Positions 1-13,300 are shown, numbered from the stretch's first letter. The stretch is DNA of 64,000 nucleotides from Oryzias latipes (GCF_002234675.1 NC_019859.2:327376-391375), one strand, 5' to 3'. Notes: generated from the sequence alone by a model not told the origin. Made by a program: numbers and translations.

Positions 1-2660
1 TCAGGGTCCGCGAGGGCTCATACTTTAAAATCATGTCAGATAAATATGAAGGCCCGAGACCATAAAAACATTTGTAATCCAATAAAAGAACTTTAAAATC
101 AATTCTGAATTGCACAGGGAGCCAATGCAGCGATCTTAAAACTGGTGTAATGTGTTCCCGCCCCCTGGTCCTCGTCAGAACGCGTGCTGCTGAATTTTGC
201 AGCAGTTGAAGATTTTCTATTCTTGTTCTGGGGAGACCAGAGAGCAGGGCATTACAATAATCCAATCTGCTGGTAATAAAAGCATGCATTAGCACCTCTG
301 TACTGGCAAGAGAGAAACGGGCGGACTCTGGATATATTTTTTAGATGATAAAATCCTGTGTTTGTGATATTTTTAATTTGTGGGATAAAATTCATCTCAG
401 AGTCAAAAATGACACCCAGGTTTCTCACACACTGAGAAGTTTTGTAATTCTTTAGTTTAGATAAAACTATCTCTCTCTTGTCTTCAGAACCGATCACTAA
501 AACCTCTGTTTTGTCCTGGTTTAGCTGTAGGAAGTTCTCCGCCATCCATGACTCAATGTCTAAAATGCATTTTAAGAGTGTGTTGACCGACTCTTCATCA
601 TCAGGAGACACAGCGATGTAGAGTTGAGTGTCATCAGCGTAGCTGTGGAAACAAACGCCATGCCTCCTGATGACGTCCCCCAGTGGCAACATATATAGAT
701 TAAAAAGTAGTGGGCCTAAAATTGAACCTTGGGGGACCCCACAGTTGATGTCGAAGACCCTTGAGGAGCAAGTATCCATACTTACGTAAAAACTTTGATC
801 TGTGAGATAGGAATAAAACCACTTTAGTACAGTACCAGAGATGCCCAAACCTCTCGGTCTGTTGAGTAAAATACTGTGATCTACAGTGTCGAAAGCAGCA
901 CTGAGATCCAGTAGTCCCAGAACTGAGAGTTTCTGACAATCCAGGTTACATCTAATATCATTTACTATTTTAACATGGGCCGTCTCTGTGCTGTAGTTTG
1001 TCCTAAAACCAGATTGATATTTTTCAAATATGTTATTTCTATTTAAAAACTCATTAAATTGGATTAAAACAGTTTTTTCAATCATTTTACTTAAAAATGG
1101 TAAGTTGGATACTGGACGATAATTATTATAGTTGTATGGATCTAAATGACTCTTCTTCAGAAGAGGCCTCACCACTGCCGTTTTAAAGGCAGCAGGGAAG
1201 ACACCTGTCTGAAGAGAGTAATTTACTATATTTAAAAGCTCAGACTCAAAGAAGTCATAAAATGTTTTCAACAACGATGTGGGGATTGGGTCTAAAAGGC
1301 AGGTGGTTGGCTTTAACTGGGAGAAAACCTGACCAAGTCCCACAGCATCAACCAGGACAAAACTTTCCAGTGTTTCCTCTGATAAATACAATGCTATAGA
1401 TTCATTAAAATCAACACCTTTTTGAGTTAAGAGACTAGATCTAATAGCATTGATTTTACTCCTGAAGTGGTCTGCAAAACTCTCACATACAGCATCTGAG
1501 GCTGCTATGGAGGACCTTTGAGAGTCTCTTTTAGTTAAACTGTCTATTGTTTTAAAGAGAACTCTAAGATCGTTTTTGTTTTGTAAAATTAAGTTTGAGA
1601 AGTGGAGGGTTCTGGCTTTTTTTATTGCATGACTGTACCTCATTTGCTGTTCTTTAAAAATTTTGCGATGTACAGTTAACTTCGTTTTTCTCCACTTCCT
1701 CTCCGCTCTCCTGCATTCACGTTTCAAGGCTCTGATTGGTTCGTTCTTCCACGGTGCTGTAGCTTTAGTTTTCAACATTTTAGTTTTAAGTGGAGCTACA
1801 ACATCAATGGCTGACTGTAGTTTGTTGTTAAAATGTTCAACCATAAAATCACATGATGCAGGTAAAATATGAGCGGGAGTTTGATGTAAAATATTGATAA
1901 CATTTGCAGCCACATCAGGAGTTATGTATCGTTTCCTCACAGTTCTCACTGGAGCTTCCTGTCGAGTAAAACTGGTGATATTAAAAAATATACAATAGTG
2001 ATCTGACACAGCCATGTCAACAACAGAGGACACACTGCAGGACAGCCCATAGGTTATCACCAGGTCTAGAGTGCGCCCCCTGCCGTGAGTAGGCTGTGTG
2101 ACATGCTGTGTGAAATCCATACAATGCAAGAGGTTGAGAAACTCCTTTGCATGAGCATCACTATCTTTATCAACATGTAGGTTAAAATCACCAGTTATTA
2201 AAACTCTACTATATTTGGAGTGTGTTACAGATAAAAATTCTGAAAATTCTTGAATAAAACAGGAGGGAGGCTTTGGTGGTCTGTAAACAGTAACACATAA
2301 ACTAGATGGGCTGTTAAAAGAAAATGCATGATGCTCAAATGAGGAGTAGCTATGTAGCGTGATTGTTTTGGTTGCAAATGAGCCGCGAGCAATCGATGCA
2401 GTGCCACCGCCTTTTTTATCTCCCCTGGTAGAAAATAAAAAGTTAAAATTTAGTGGGGAAGCTTCAGTGAGAACAACAGGAGCATCAGTACCCAGCCAGG
2501 TCTCTGTTAAAAGAAGGCAATCTAAATTGTTGTCTAAAATGAGCTCATTCATGATAAAAGATTTGTTTAAAAGAGAGCGAATGTTTAAAACAGCAAAGTT
2601 CAAAACAGTGTGTGTTTGTATGATCAAGATATCCGGCTTTATGTACAATTCTGACGGCTG
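1..2660 (-). mobile_element. LINE retrotransposon, L2/CR1-like, truncated by the window start
   Basis: An open frame of 798 codons runs on the minus strand from 2648 to 252. Its N-terminal half looks like an apurinic endonuclease domain (LNIRSLLNK, LLLTETWL, ITGDFNLH, SDHY). Its C-terminal half is a reverse transcriptase with NYRPVSNLPFLSKMIEK, DLSAAFDTVDHSILL, CGVPQGSILGPLLF and the catalytic YADDTQLY. The frame breaks near 252, and the remaining C-terminal sequence (for example [18 protein letters not shown]) continues toward position 1 in another frame. The motif pattern is that of fish L2/Maui-type LINEs of the CR1 group; the exact family is inferred. The long frame suggests a fairly young copy, but the break makes this copy non-functional. 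It abuts a second LINE at about 2650. Confidence 0.9.
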
Positions 2661-3275
2661 GTTTTTGAAGTAAACAGAGAGGATGTAGTGAGCTCTTGTG
2701 ATTATTCCCCCAAATTTCTATACAGTAGGTGAAATGTGGTAATAATAAAGAACAGTACAATAAATATAAATATCTGTTGTTTAGATTTATTTACGATTGA
2801 AATACTTTTTGAGACTTTAGTTTGTATGTGTCTGATGTGTGGCTTCCAACTTAGTTTGTCATCAATAAAAACCCCTAAGAATTTGATTTCTGTAACTCTT
2901 TTGATTAAGACATTATTTATTTCAATTGAGAGCTCTTTATTTGCGTTGTAGTTACCAAAAAACATCACTTTGGTTTTATCTAGGTTCAAAGATCATTTGT
3001 TGTAATCCATCCATAATTTTATTTTGTTTAACTCTGTGTTCACCACCTTGATAAGTTCCCTATGATTGTCTGTAGAATAGAATATGTTTGTGTCATCAGC
3101 AAATATTATCAGTTTCATAAGCTTTGAAACATTGAATATGTCATTTATGTAAATATTGAATAGCAGCGGGCCTAGAATTGATCCTTGTGGGACACCACAA
3201 CTTATCTCTTTGGTTTCTGATGTATATTCATCAATCTTGACAAATTGTTTTCTTCCCGTTAAATAGCTTTGCACT
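2660..3275 (-). mobile_element. Second LINE reverse-transcriptase fragment
   Basis: The minus strand encodes the end of an RT domain in broken frames. At 3274-2993 it reads SCGVPQGSILGPLLFNIYIND followed by the catalytic IIFADDTNIFY. At 2989-2702 it reads LDKTKVMFFGNY and EIKFLGVFIDDKLSW. At 2760-2650 it reads YCSLLLPHFTYCIEIWGNN. The residues around the FADD box differ from those of the neighbouring LINE, so this is a different family. It has a stop, frame changes and no endonuclease part, so it is a dead 5'-truncated copy. Its end merges with the 5' end of the LINE at 1-2660, which suggests that the latter landed in or beside it. Confidence 0.8.
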
Positions 3276-3789
3276 AACAGTTTGCGTGATAGAATGAATG
3301 AAATATTTCACACTAGTTGGTTCAAAGGCATAAGTATGCATGTGTGAACACTATCTGTTTTGTGTACATGTTGACATGTGGACATTTTTTTCAGCTAGCA
3401 GGTGTGTTTATAACATTTGAGTGTGTGTGGACAGGCCCCGCCCTTTTTGTACTACATCTGAACCATACCGTAATGATAAAAAACCAGTAAACCTGTTGCT
3501 TTTTGCTGCTTCATGGTCTTATCCCCCCCTATGATCACCCTCCCCCCCTCTCTCTAACGTCCCTCTCTCTTGTTCCCCTCTTTCCTTTTCCGTCCGGTCC
3601 AACACCAAAGATTTTCAAACATGATTGAAATTAATAAAGTTTGGCCTCAATTCCAAAAGGGGTTTATTCAGACATACCTTTGGTTTGTCTGAAGATTAAT
3701 AACCCCTCTTGTTAAAGTAAAATATGTCCAACACAAGAGGCCCTCAGCTCTCATCTGCCTGCCCAGCTGTTGGACAGGACAAGTTAAAA
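3276..3789. other. Intergenic stretch, no gene seen
   Basis: This stretch is AT-rich with a C/T-rich block near 3530-3600. The part around 3600-3720 looks like retroelement 3' UTR (an AATTAATAAAG motif near 3630). I see no conserved coding frame or RNA gene. Confidence 0.4.
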
Positions 3790-5315
3790 AAAAAAAGATT
3801 CATAGATCCAACCTATTCTTTAGGTGTCCCTAAACAAGCCATTAAATCTATTAATCAAATCAATGTTCGCTTCATATAGAAAAGAAAAACACACTATGTT
3901 AAACAAGGTACTCTAACTAAAAAATACCAGGATGAAGGTCTACAAGCCATAGACTTTAACAGCCAGGCATCTTAAAAATAAACGGGTTAAAATCATTTAT
4001 TAAAAATCAAAACAGTATTTGGTTCATTGTTCCTAATGAAATATATTCCAGCCTAGGAGGGATCTGATTTTAACTCAGTTGTGATTTTGACAATAAGAAA
4101 CTTCCCATCCAAGTTCTCCTGTAATGAAACTCATTTCTAAACATCATTCCAGTCCACACAACACTCCCATATGGAACTGCAGATACATCACTATCAGAAA
4201 CAAATCCATCTTTGTTCCAACATGGTTTCAAAATGGAATTTGGTCTTTAATGCATCTTCTTAATGACGATGCCACTCTCATGTCTGTTGATGATTTCACA
4301 GCTAAATATGGTTCACTAACGAATAGAAAAGAATTTGAAAACATTATTAAGGCCATTCCTCAGAATGTTGTTGATCAGTTTCTGATCTGTTTCATGATGA
4401 CATCTACAGACATCCTACTGTCCCCAAGCTTCTGATTAATGGACACAATATAGCAACGTCCAAACTCCCAAACCATCAAATCAGAGAATATTTGAATGAA
4501 ACGTCCTTTCCCTACATCTCAAATCCAAACTATATAACCCAATATTTTAATAATTCAGAAAAGAAACAAATAGGAACTAAATATTTCAAACCCCCCATCC
4601 CTCCTAAAGCAAAGTCCACTTTACAACCTTTTCAGGTATTTACCCTTCCAAGGAATTACTAAGAAAACGGTTTGGAATTCCTGAAAATTGTTGTTCTTTT
4701 TGTCACGATGACATTGAAATGACTGAGCATCTTTTCTTTCAATGTTTTTATTCTGATGTCTTTTGGAATAATTTAAATTATTGGGTTAGGGTTCCACTTT
4801 TAGATTCCACTTTTAGCAGACTTTTCTATTAAGGACATTATTTTTGGGTTTATTTTAGAAAACAAGAACAAAGAACTTATTCTGAATGTTGTAATTATTA
4901 TGGGTAAATTCTATATACATAAATGTCGTTTCCTTAAAATCAAACCTTATTTTTCTACATTTCATAAAGAACTCTTTTTTTCATCTGTAAACTTCATGGA
5001 AAACAAACTTGCTATGGAACTTCAAAGTATTGTATATAAATTGCAGCTTTTTGATAGCCCCCTAAACTAAGAATCATTACAATGTCTATGTAAACCCCCT
5101 TTTTATTTATTTATTTATTTTTATTTATTTATTTTATTTTAATGTCTTTTATTTAATTTTTTTTCTGTATTTGGTAAAAATGTTAGTTTATTTAATCTTG
5201 CATTTGTTGTTTGTACATGTCCAGTACTTTTTTCGATGTTTCTATACTTTGCATAGTTGTATACAATTGTCACCAACTGTTAACCTCAATTGTCTTTTTC
5301 AATTGAAAAAAAAAA
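3790..5315 (+). mobile_element. L1/Tx1-like LINE, 3' fragment, frameshifted
   Basis: Reading the three plus frames together recovers the C-terminal part of a LINE ORF2. It has KYQDEGLQAIDFNSQ near 3930, then an intact frame at 4124-4435 (TPIWNCRYITIRNKSIFVP). Next comes FGIPENCCSFCHDD followed by TEHLFFQCFYSDVFWN near 4675-4770, a cysteine/histidine zf-RVT-like motif typical of L1-clade C-termini. Several frameshifts and stops show it is dead. It is followed by TTTA-rich sequence (5098-5165) and ends in a 10-base A run at 5306-5315, consistent with target-primed insertion. It stops 103 bp before the sde2 start codon. Confidence 0.75.
5098..5165. repeat. (TTTA)n simple repeat
   Basis: An imperfect run of TTTA/TTTTA units near the 3' end of the LINE fragment. 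Confidence 0.85.
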
Positions 5316-5418
5316 GTCGCCAGCAGAAGCTCCTCCCGGCCGGTAGGCGGTGCTGTGTCGCTGCGGTGCCTAAGCAGTGAACAAGAAGCTGCGCATGCGT
5401 GTGCCGCTAGAAGGCAGG
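5316..5418 (+). promoter_or_regulatory. sde2: Putative sde2 core promoter / 5' UTR
   Basis: GC-rich sequence lies between the LINE A-tail and the sde2 start codon. It contains TGCGCATGCG at 5390-5399, which matches the palindromic NRF1 consensus common in TATA-less housekeeping promoters. I see no TATA box. An in-frame upstream ATG at 5395 would add eight residues but has a poor context (C at -3). The ATG at 5419 has A at -3 and G at +4. That transcription starts here is inferred. Confidence 0.45.
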
Positions 5419-8400
5419 ATGGAGGTGTTCGTTGTGGTTCCGAGGTCCAGAGGTTCTGCCTGCGTGCTTCCGCGCGGCTCTGTGGTCAAAGATGTTCTGG
5501 ACCGGTTCGTCTCGCAGCAGGTGAGTCCCGCGAGGGAAACCGAGCTCCGGTCAAAGGAAACACCGATGAGTCTCCGGTGAGGCGGAAGGCGTCCGTCAGT
5601 CTGGTCTGTAAAGTTTTCATGCAGATTTCAGTTTGAAGAAACAGAATTGGTTAAAATAACCAAACTGGAACGATAACGGACTGAAGAAAACCCCGGGAGA
5701 GTGAACTTCCGGTAGACCGGATGACTTCCGGACATCAGCGGCTCAGAAGACGCAGATCTTTGCCGTTACCGGCAAGTGGAATCGGTTCTGACGGTTTAAT
5801 GATGAGCTTGACACGGAAGTCACACGGAGATCCTTTCAAAATAAAAGCAGTCTAAACTATAAGGCACTGACGTCACACATCCATGACGCAGCATTTCCGT
5901 AATCCGTCAGATTAATGACGTTTGGACGCACGTTCACGCACGTGCGTTGTTGTCAGACAGATCCTCAGGAATGTTGGATGTAAACCTTTAGGTTACGTTC
6001 AACACTGGAGGCTGAACGGCGGCAGAGCGGATCACAAACCTGACCAGGGAAACCCAGATGGACCGGAACCAGAAAGAAGAGTTTGGGTCAAATGGACTGA
6101 ACCAAATGGTCGTCGTCCAACCGCCTCCATCCTGTCATGATGTCATCACTCATGTTAGCCTCCATCAAGAACCCGGGACCACCGACCCACTGGTTCTGAT
6201 GGTACAGAACCAGTAATCCCAGGAGTCAGTCGGGTCATTTAGATTTGATTGGCCTTTAAAGTCCAAAAGTTCTAAAGATTTAAACTTTTTTCTAAAAACT
6301 TTATTTAAAATTCGTTAATTCATCCAGGATGACTGTGATTCTGATGAAAGGTTCTGTCTGAGTGACATCCGGGTCCACGCCGATACCGAACCGTCAAACC
6401 CAGAATGATGATGTCATAGCCGAACGTGGTCCTCAGGGTTCTGTTTAGGTCACTGGTTCCGTATGGGACCTGCTGTGTGGACCTCTGGGGAGATTCTGGT
6501 TCATCTGACAGGAGTCCAGTTCACCCGTTTAACTGTAAACAGAACCTTTTACCTTCAGAACCGACTTCTGAATCATCCAGATAAGGGCGGACGGAACCGT
6601 ATGGATCAGTCATGGATATAGAACCTGCAGGTACAGAACAGCGGTTCTGATGAATGGGATGGTTCAGACGCCGTGCGGCTCCGTCGAACCCCTGTTTGAT
6701 CCAGACTGGACTCATCAGGTTCTGTTGGTCAGCAGAACCTGATGGATCCAGACTGGACTCATCAGGTTCTGTTGGTCAGCAGAACTCAGAAGTGGACAGA
6801 ACCGGTGAGATCAATGAGTTTGGTCAAGAGATGACCTGTGCTGGTTACTATGGTAACTGGGGGTGGGAGGGGTTCCCCCCCCCCATGTGTGCAGCAGAAC
6901 CATAAAGTCACAGAATCCAAACGACCCGGTTTTCTGTCTTCAGAACTTTTACGTCACTACAAACGGTCGTCTGGCCCCGCCCCAGGACCCCTTACAGGAT
7001 GGATGGACGTATCGGCTGGAGCCCCGCCTCTGTGGGGGGAAGGGCGGTGAGTACGGGGGGTGGGGGGTCGGGCCGTCGGGACGCTGACGCCTGCGGTCCG
7101 TTTCAGGTTTCGGCTCCATGCTGCGAGCTTTGGGCGCTCAGATCGAGAAGACCACGAACCGCGAGGCCTGCAGAGACCTGAGCGGGCGGCGCCTCCGGGA
7201 CGTCAACCACGAGAAAGAGTAAGCCCCTCCCGTTTGCAGTGTGGCGAAGAAGCCCCGCCCTTTCTCGTCAGCTGTCCCCTGTGCTGAGCGCAGGATGGCG
7301 GAGTGGCTGAAGAAGCAGGCGGAGCGCGAGGCGGAGAAGGAGCAGCGGCGCCTGGAGCGTCTGCAGAGGAAGCTGGCGGCGCCCAAACACCAGCTGTGCG
7401 ACCCCGAGTACCAGCGGCAGTGCCACCACCTGAGCGAGAGGCTGGAGGACTCTGTCCTTAAAGGTAGGCCCCGCCCACTCTGGAGATGAACCACGAGAGC
7501 CACACCTCTGATCCGGTTCTGCTCACAGGTCTGCAGGCGTCCTCCGGGGCTCCGGCGGCGGCCGCTGACATCACAGCGGTCAAGAGAGCCAGCAGCACGG
7601 TGCCGGGCGGGGCGCCGCCGCAGAAGAAGAAGGCGGGGGGCGGAGCAGCAGCCAGCTTCTGGTCAGTCCTTGGTTCTGACCCGTTTCATTCTGGTGTGGA
7701 CTCTGAGAACCCTAGAACCTTTGGACACCGAGCAGATTCCTTAGAGGGAACCTTCTGGAAGGTCTTCATGGACCAGAACCCGTTCAGGGTTCTGAGAGCC
7801 ACGGTTCTGTTGATCCAGACGTCCTTCTGGACCAGGGCTGCCCAGTCCGCCTTGGTTCTGCTTCTTAGCTGGATCAGGATCTCCAGGACCAGGCCTGACC
7901 CAGATTTCAATAGACGTCACGATCTTCACAGAAGCTTCAGTGACGACAGAACCAGAACCGGTATCAGAACCCACTGTGGATTCAAAGCTTTATTTAAAGT
8001 CTGTGTTCCAGTCGTCTGAACGGCGTCACTATACAACACATGAAATACAACCGGACCGGATGTCTGCGCCTTTAGACCTTCCTTCTCTGAGAGCAAAAAC
8101 TAAAAGAAAACCGGATTCTAGGATCAAAGGGAGAAAGTTCTGGTTCTTCTCTCCATTTGGACCTTTTGTTGAGACTCCGAACCGGTCAGGCTGTCACCTG
8201 GATTCTGCCGTTTTGAGACGGCGTCCTTGAACGAGGTTTCCTGATAGAACCGGGGATCTGATGGAGATTATTGTTCTGATTCTGTCTGTGGCTGCAGGAC
8301 GGGCCTGGAGGAGCTCCAGAGTTCTGAGGAAGAGGAAGAGGAGGAGGAGGAGCCTCTGTGCCTGCAGACGGCTGGCAGCAGACACGTCACCATGGCAACA

Positions 8401-10231
8401 GAGTCTCCACCCTGCAGGTAGGCTTTTCCATCATTGATCTTCATGGGCCAGTTGTTCAAAGGTAAACTGATCGGATTGGATCAAATCCAGAAGGAAAGAA
8501 GGAATCTGAAATCAGATTAGATCACAGAATCCAATCCTAGTTCTAATCTGGATCAAACCTTCAGTTTGTGTTGTTCTAAACTTGTCAGTAGGATTTGGAG
8601 AACTTTGATCCAAACAAACGGGATTATCCTGATCCCAACAGGGGGTCGGATTTAAAGGTGGATCCCAGGAGGGAAATGTAGAAAACCTTTAAAATTGGTT
8701 AAATAATACGTTTGTTTCATTTAGTGTTTATACTTTTATTCATATTTTGCACGTGACTTGTGTAACCGTTGGAACAGTGATACAGTAGACATAAGGTAAC
8801 AATTAAGATATTCAGTAAAGTAAAAACAATGAAATAATCCCTGAAACAAACAAAAATAATATATTCAATTCATCACCGTATATTAATTTCAAAGAAACAA
8901 TCATCAAAGATGAGCCTGTTAAAGTAATGATGATGTCTATGAATTACTGACAGCAGAAGCACAGATCCTCCTGAAAGCAGAGCCTGGAAATGCTGCTCTG
9001 TCCTCCTCAGATTAAGAAACTCCCTGAACATTCTTTATTTTGTTAACTACTGGACATTTAGCCATTTTATTTAAGACGTTTTCAAAATATCCACAATGTA
9101 TTTGTTAATTTATATTTGTTTTTTTATTTTTTGTGACTCAGATGAGGGATCATGAAAGAAATTATGACTGGAAGTGGATGTTTGTTGTTTTTGTGTTTTG
9201 TCTCAGAATAACAGTGTTGGCTCTTCTACCTGTCCTTCACAGAGCTGGTAGTCCGTGTTGTGACATGTGGTCCCATTTAGAGCACAGGTAATCTGGATTT
9301 GGTCATCTTGAAAACTGTGTATCTGGATCAGGGTGATCCAGTCCAATGTTGCTTTGAAAAACCGGCATAAAAGTAAGACGGATTACCTGATCCTGCATAG
9401 GAGGAAATGTGATTTCCAAATCCGGATCATTTTGATCCAGATTACACTTTTTGAACAACTGGCCCCAGGAGTTCAGACCGGTGCTGGAACCAGCACACCT
9501 GCACCTGGTTACCATGGAAACCAGTTAAGACATCTTCAACCTTCTGCAGCAGCTGCAGGGGCTTCCAGCTTCAACCCATCTCACTCTCTCCGGTCTCTTC
9601 CATCATTCAGAGGGGGCGGGGCTGTTCACGCCTGACCGTCACAGAGGTGACTTTCTCAGGCTCCTCCCCCTTTAAGCCCCTCGGGTTCCTTAGGTCTCCC
9701 CAGTTACGACTTTAGTGCACATTTGTGAGCGTGCACGTGACACTGCTGCTGACTCCTCCCTTCCAGGTCCTCATCAGCTGATCCGGTTCCTGGACCTTCA
9801 GAAGACAGCGGTCCATCAGAACCAGCAGCAGAGGACGCCGGACCTCCATCAGAACCAGCAGTGAAGAACACCGGACCTTCAGCAGAACCGGATGTGGCCT
9901 CCTCAAAGGAGCAGAGGCCTCCTGACCCACAGGAGTTCTGCAATCAGTCCCAGCAGGTCTGACCCGGCCCAGACTGCACTCTGACCATAACTGTTCTGGG
10001 TTCTTACGGCACCGGATGTCTCCACAGGTGGACCTGTCCCTGGTGACGTCTGTGCAGCAGCTGGAGCTTCTGGGTCCAGACGTCCTGAAGGCGGAGCTTC
10101 AGCGGCGAGGGCTGAAGTGTGGCGGGACGTTGCAGGAGCGTGCAGCACGCCTCTTCTCTGTCAGAGATTTTAGCCCGGGTCAAATCAACCCGGCTCTGCT
10201 CGCCAAACCCACCAAGGCCAAGAAGAAGTGA
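5419..10231 (+). CDS. sde2: SDE2: ubiquitin-like and SAP-domain replication/splicing factor, 8 exons, 377 aa
   Basis: Exons: 5419-5520, 6944-7046, 7107-7218, 7294-7463, 7529-7661, 8298-8417, 9767-9956, 10028-10231. All introns are GT-AG, phases agree, and the total is 1,134 nt including TGA. Residues 1-66 form the ubiquitin-like domain, ending in [12 protein letters not shown]. In known SDE2 proteins the fold is cut after this Gly-Gly, releasing a Lys-starting C-terminal part that acts in PCNA-linked DNA-damage control, fork protection and pre-mRNA splicing. Then follow [20 protein letters not shown], a charged helix (about 107-134), an acidic run of nine Glu (217-225), a Ser/Glu/Pro linker and a C-terminal SAP domain (from about 313; [20 protein letters not shown]). 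It is shorter than the human protein (451 aa), mostly in the linker. It is convergent with mtif2. Confidence 0.95.
8445..9465. mobile_element. Non-autonomous DNA transposon (MITE-like) in sde2 intron 6
   Basis: The element starts with GGGCCAGTTGTTCAAA (8445-8460) and ends with its reverse complement, TTTGAACAACTGGCCC (9450-9465). This gives about 16 bp of perfect terminal inverted repeat around roughly 1 kb of non-coding AT-rich sequence. Subterminal GGATCAAA/TTTGATCC-like motifs are also inverted. No transposase is visible. It begins 27 bp after the exon 6 donor. The superfamily was not assigned. Confidence 0.7.
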
Positions 10232-10267
10232 GGCGGTCCAGAAACAAAGCTGTCAGTGATCAGTCTG

Positions 10268-10276
10268 TTTAATAAA
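10268..10276. terminator. Overlapping poly(A) signals for sde2 (+) and mtif2 (-)
   Basis: The plus strand has AATAAA at 10271-10276, 40 nt after the sde2 stop. The same bases read on the minus strand contain ATTAAA (10273-10268), 89 nt past the mtif2 stop. Both are recognised poly(A) hexamers. The two stop codons are only 130 bp apart. Confidence 0.6.
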
Positions 10277-10361
10277 GTTCTCAAACATAAACGTCCCACC
10301 CGTGTTCTGACATTTGAGCCACCTTGGCTCCGCCTCCTTCACTACACTGCGTGATGAGAAA

Positions 10362-13300
10362 TCAGAAACCAGGATCCCAGGAGGTGACCTGCTGCATCTC
10401 CTTCTCCTCGTAGCACACGATGACATCACCTGGTCTGAAGTCCATGTCGGTGTCGGCGGACAGGCCGCACTCCATCCCAGTCTTCACGGTCTGCACATCG
10501 TCTTTGTGGTGCCTCAACGCCGAGAGAGAACCTGCGGGAACGGCAGAACAGCTGAGGGAACGGGGGAACAGCTGAGGGGACGGCGGAACGGCAGAACAGC
10601 TGAGGGGACGGCGGAACAGCTGAGGGAACGGCGGAACAGCTGAGGGAACGGCGGAACAGCTGAGGGAACGGCGGAACAGCTGAGGGAACGGCAGAACGGC
10701 TGAGGGAACGGCAGAACGGCTGAGGGAACGGCGGAACAGCTGAGGGAACGGCGGAACAGCTGAGGGAACGGCGGAACGGCTGAGGGAACGGCGGAACGGC
10801 TGAGGGAACGGCGGAACGGCTGAGGGAACGGCTGAACGGCTGAGGGGACGGCGGAACAGCTGAGGGAACGGCGGAACAGCTGAGGGAACGGCAGAACGGC
10901 TGAGGGGACGGCGGAACAGCTGAGGGAACGGCGGAACAGCTGAGGGAACGGCGGAACGGCAGAACGGCTGAGGGAACGGCGGAACGGCTGAGGGGACGGC
11001 GGAACAGCTGAGGGAACGGCAGAACGGCTGAGGGAACGGCGGAACAGCTGAGGGAACGGTGGAACAGCTGAGGGAACGGGGGAACAGCTGAGGGAACGGC
11101 AGAACGGCTGAGGGAACGGCAGAACGGCTGAGGGAACGGCAGAACGGCTGAGGGAACGGCAGAACGGCTGAGGGAACGGCAGAACGGCTGAGGGAACGGC
11201 AGAACGGCTGAGGGAACGGCTGAACGGCTGAGGGGACGGCGGAACGGCTGAGGGAACGGCAGAACGGCTGAGGGAACGGCGGAACGGCTGAGGGAACGGC
11301 GGAACGGCTGAGGGAACGGCAGAACGGCTGAGGGGACGGCGGAACGGCTGAGGGAACGGCGGAACAGCTGAGGGAACGGCGGAACGGCTGAGGGAACGGC
11401 GGAACGGCTGAGGGAACGGCGGAACGGCTGAGGGAACGGCGGAACGGCTGAGGGAACGGCGGAACGGCTGAGGGAACGGGGGAACGGCTGAGGGAACGGC
11501 GGAACGGCTGAGGGAACGGCGGAACAGCTGAGGGAACGGCGGAACGGCTGAGGGAACGGCGGAACGGCTGAGGGAACGGCGGAACGGCTGAGGGGACGGC
11601 GGAACGGCTGAGGGGACGGCGGAACGGCTGAGGGGACGGCGGAACGGCTGAGGGAACGGCGGAACGGCTGAGGGAACGGCGGAACAGCTGAGGGAACGGG
11701 GGAACAGCTGAGGGAACGGCGGAACGGCTGAGGGAACGGCAGAACGGCTGAGGGAACGGCAGAACGGCTGAGGGAACGGCAGAACGGCTGAGGGAACGGC
11801 AGAACGGCTGAGGGAACGGCAGAACGGCTGAGGGAACGGCAGAACGGCTGAGGGAACGGCTGAACGGCTGAGGGGACGGCGGAACGGCTGAGGGAACGGC
11901 GGAACGGCTGAGGGAACGGCGGAACGGCTGAGGGAACGGCGGAACGGCTGAGGGAACGGCAGAACGGCTGAGGGGACGGCGGAACAGCTGAGGGAACGGC
12001 GGAACGGCTGAGGGAACGGCGGAACGGCTGAGGGAACGGCAGAACGGCTGAGGGAACGGCGGAACGGCTGAGGGGACGGCGGAACGGCTGAGGGAACGGC
12101 AGAACGGCTGAGGGAACGGCGGAACGGCTGAGGGAACGGCGGAACAGCTGAGGGAACGGGGGAACAGCTGAGGGAACGGCAGAACGGCTGAGGGAACGGC
12201 AGAACGGCTGAGGGAACGGCAGAACGGCTGAGGGAACGGCGGAACGGCTGAGGGAACGGCGGAACGGCTGAGGGAACGGCGGAACGGCTGAGGGAACGGC
12301 GGAACGGCTGAGGGAACGGCGGAACGGCTGAGGGAACGGGGGAACGGCTGAGGGAACGGCGGAACGGCTGAGGGAACGGCAGAACGGCTGAGGGAACGGC
12401 AGAACGGCTGAGGGAACGGCAGAACAGCTGAGGGAACGGCGGAACAGCTGAGGGAACGGCAGAACAGCTGAGGGAACGGCTGAGGGAACGGCGGAACGGC
12501 TGAGGGAACGGCGGAACGGCTGAGGGAACGGCGGAACGGCTGAGGGAACGGCGGAACGGCTGAGGGAACGGCGGAACGGCTGAGGGAACGGCGGAACGGC
12601 TGAGGGAACGGCGGAACGGCTGAGGGAACGGCGGAACGGCTGAGGGAACGGCGGAACGGCTGAGGGAACGGCGGAACGGCTGAGGGAACGGCAGAACGGC
12701 TGAGGGAACGGCAGAACGGCTGAGGGAACGGCGAAACGGCTGAGGGAACGGCAGAACGGCTGAGGGAACGGCGGAACGGCTGAGGGAACGGCGAAACGGC
12801 TGAGGGAACGGCTGAGGGAACGGCGGAACGGCTGAGGGGACGGCAGAACGGCTGAGGGAACGGCGGAACAGCTGAGGGAATGGCGGAACGGCTGAGGGAA
12901 CGGCGGAACAGCTGAGGGAACGGCTGAGGGGACGGCAGAACAGCTGAGGGAACGGCGGAACGGCTGAGGGAACGGCGAAACGGCTGAGGGAACGGCGGAA
13001 CAGCTGAGGGAACGGCTGAGGGGACGGCAGAACAGCTGAGGGAACGGCGGAACGGCTGAGGGAACGGCGAAACGGCTGAGGGAACGGCGGAACAGCTGAG
13101 GGAACGGCGGAACAGCTGAGGGAACGGCAGAACAGCTGAGGGAACGGCAGAACGGCTGAGGGAACGGCTGAGGGAACGGCGGAACGGCTGAGGGAACGGC
13201 GGAACGGCTGAGGGAACGGCAGAACGGCTGAGGGAACGGCGGAACAGCTGAGGGAACGGCGGAACGGCTGAGGGAACGGCTGAGGGGACGGCAGAACAGC

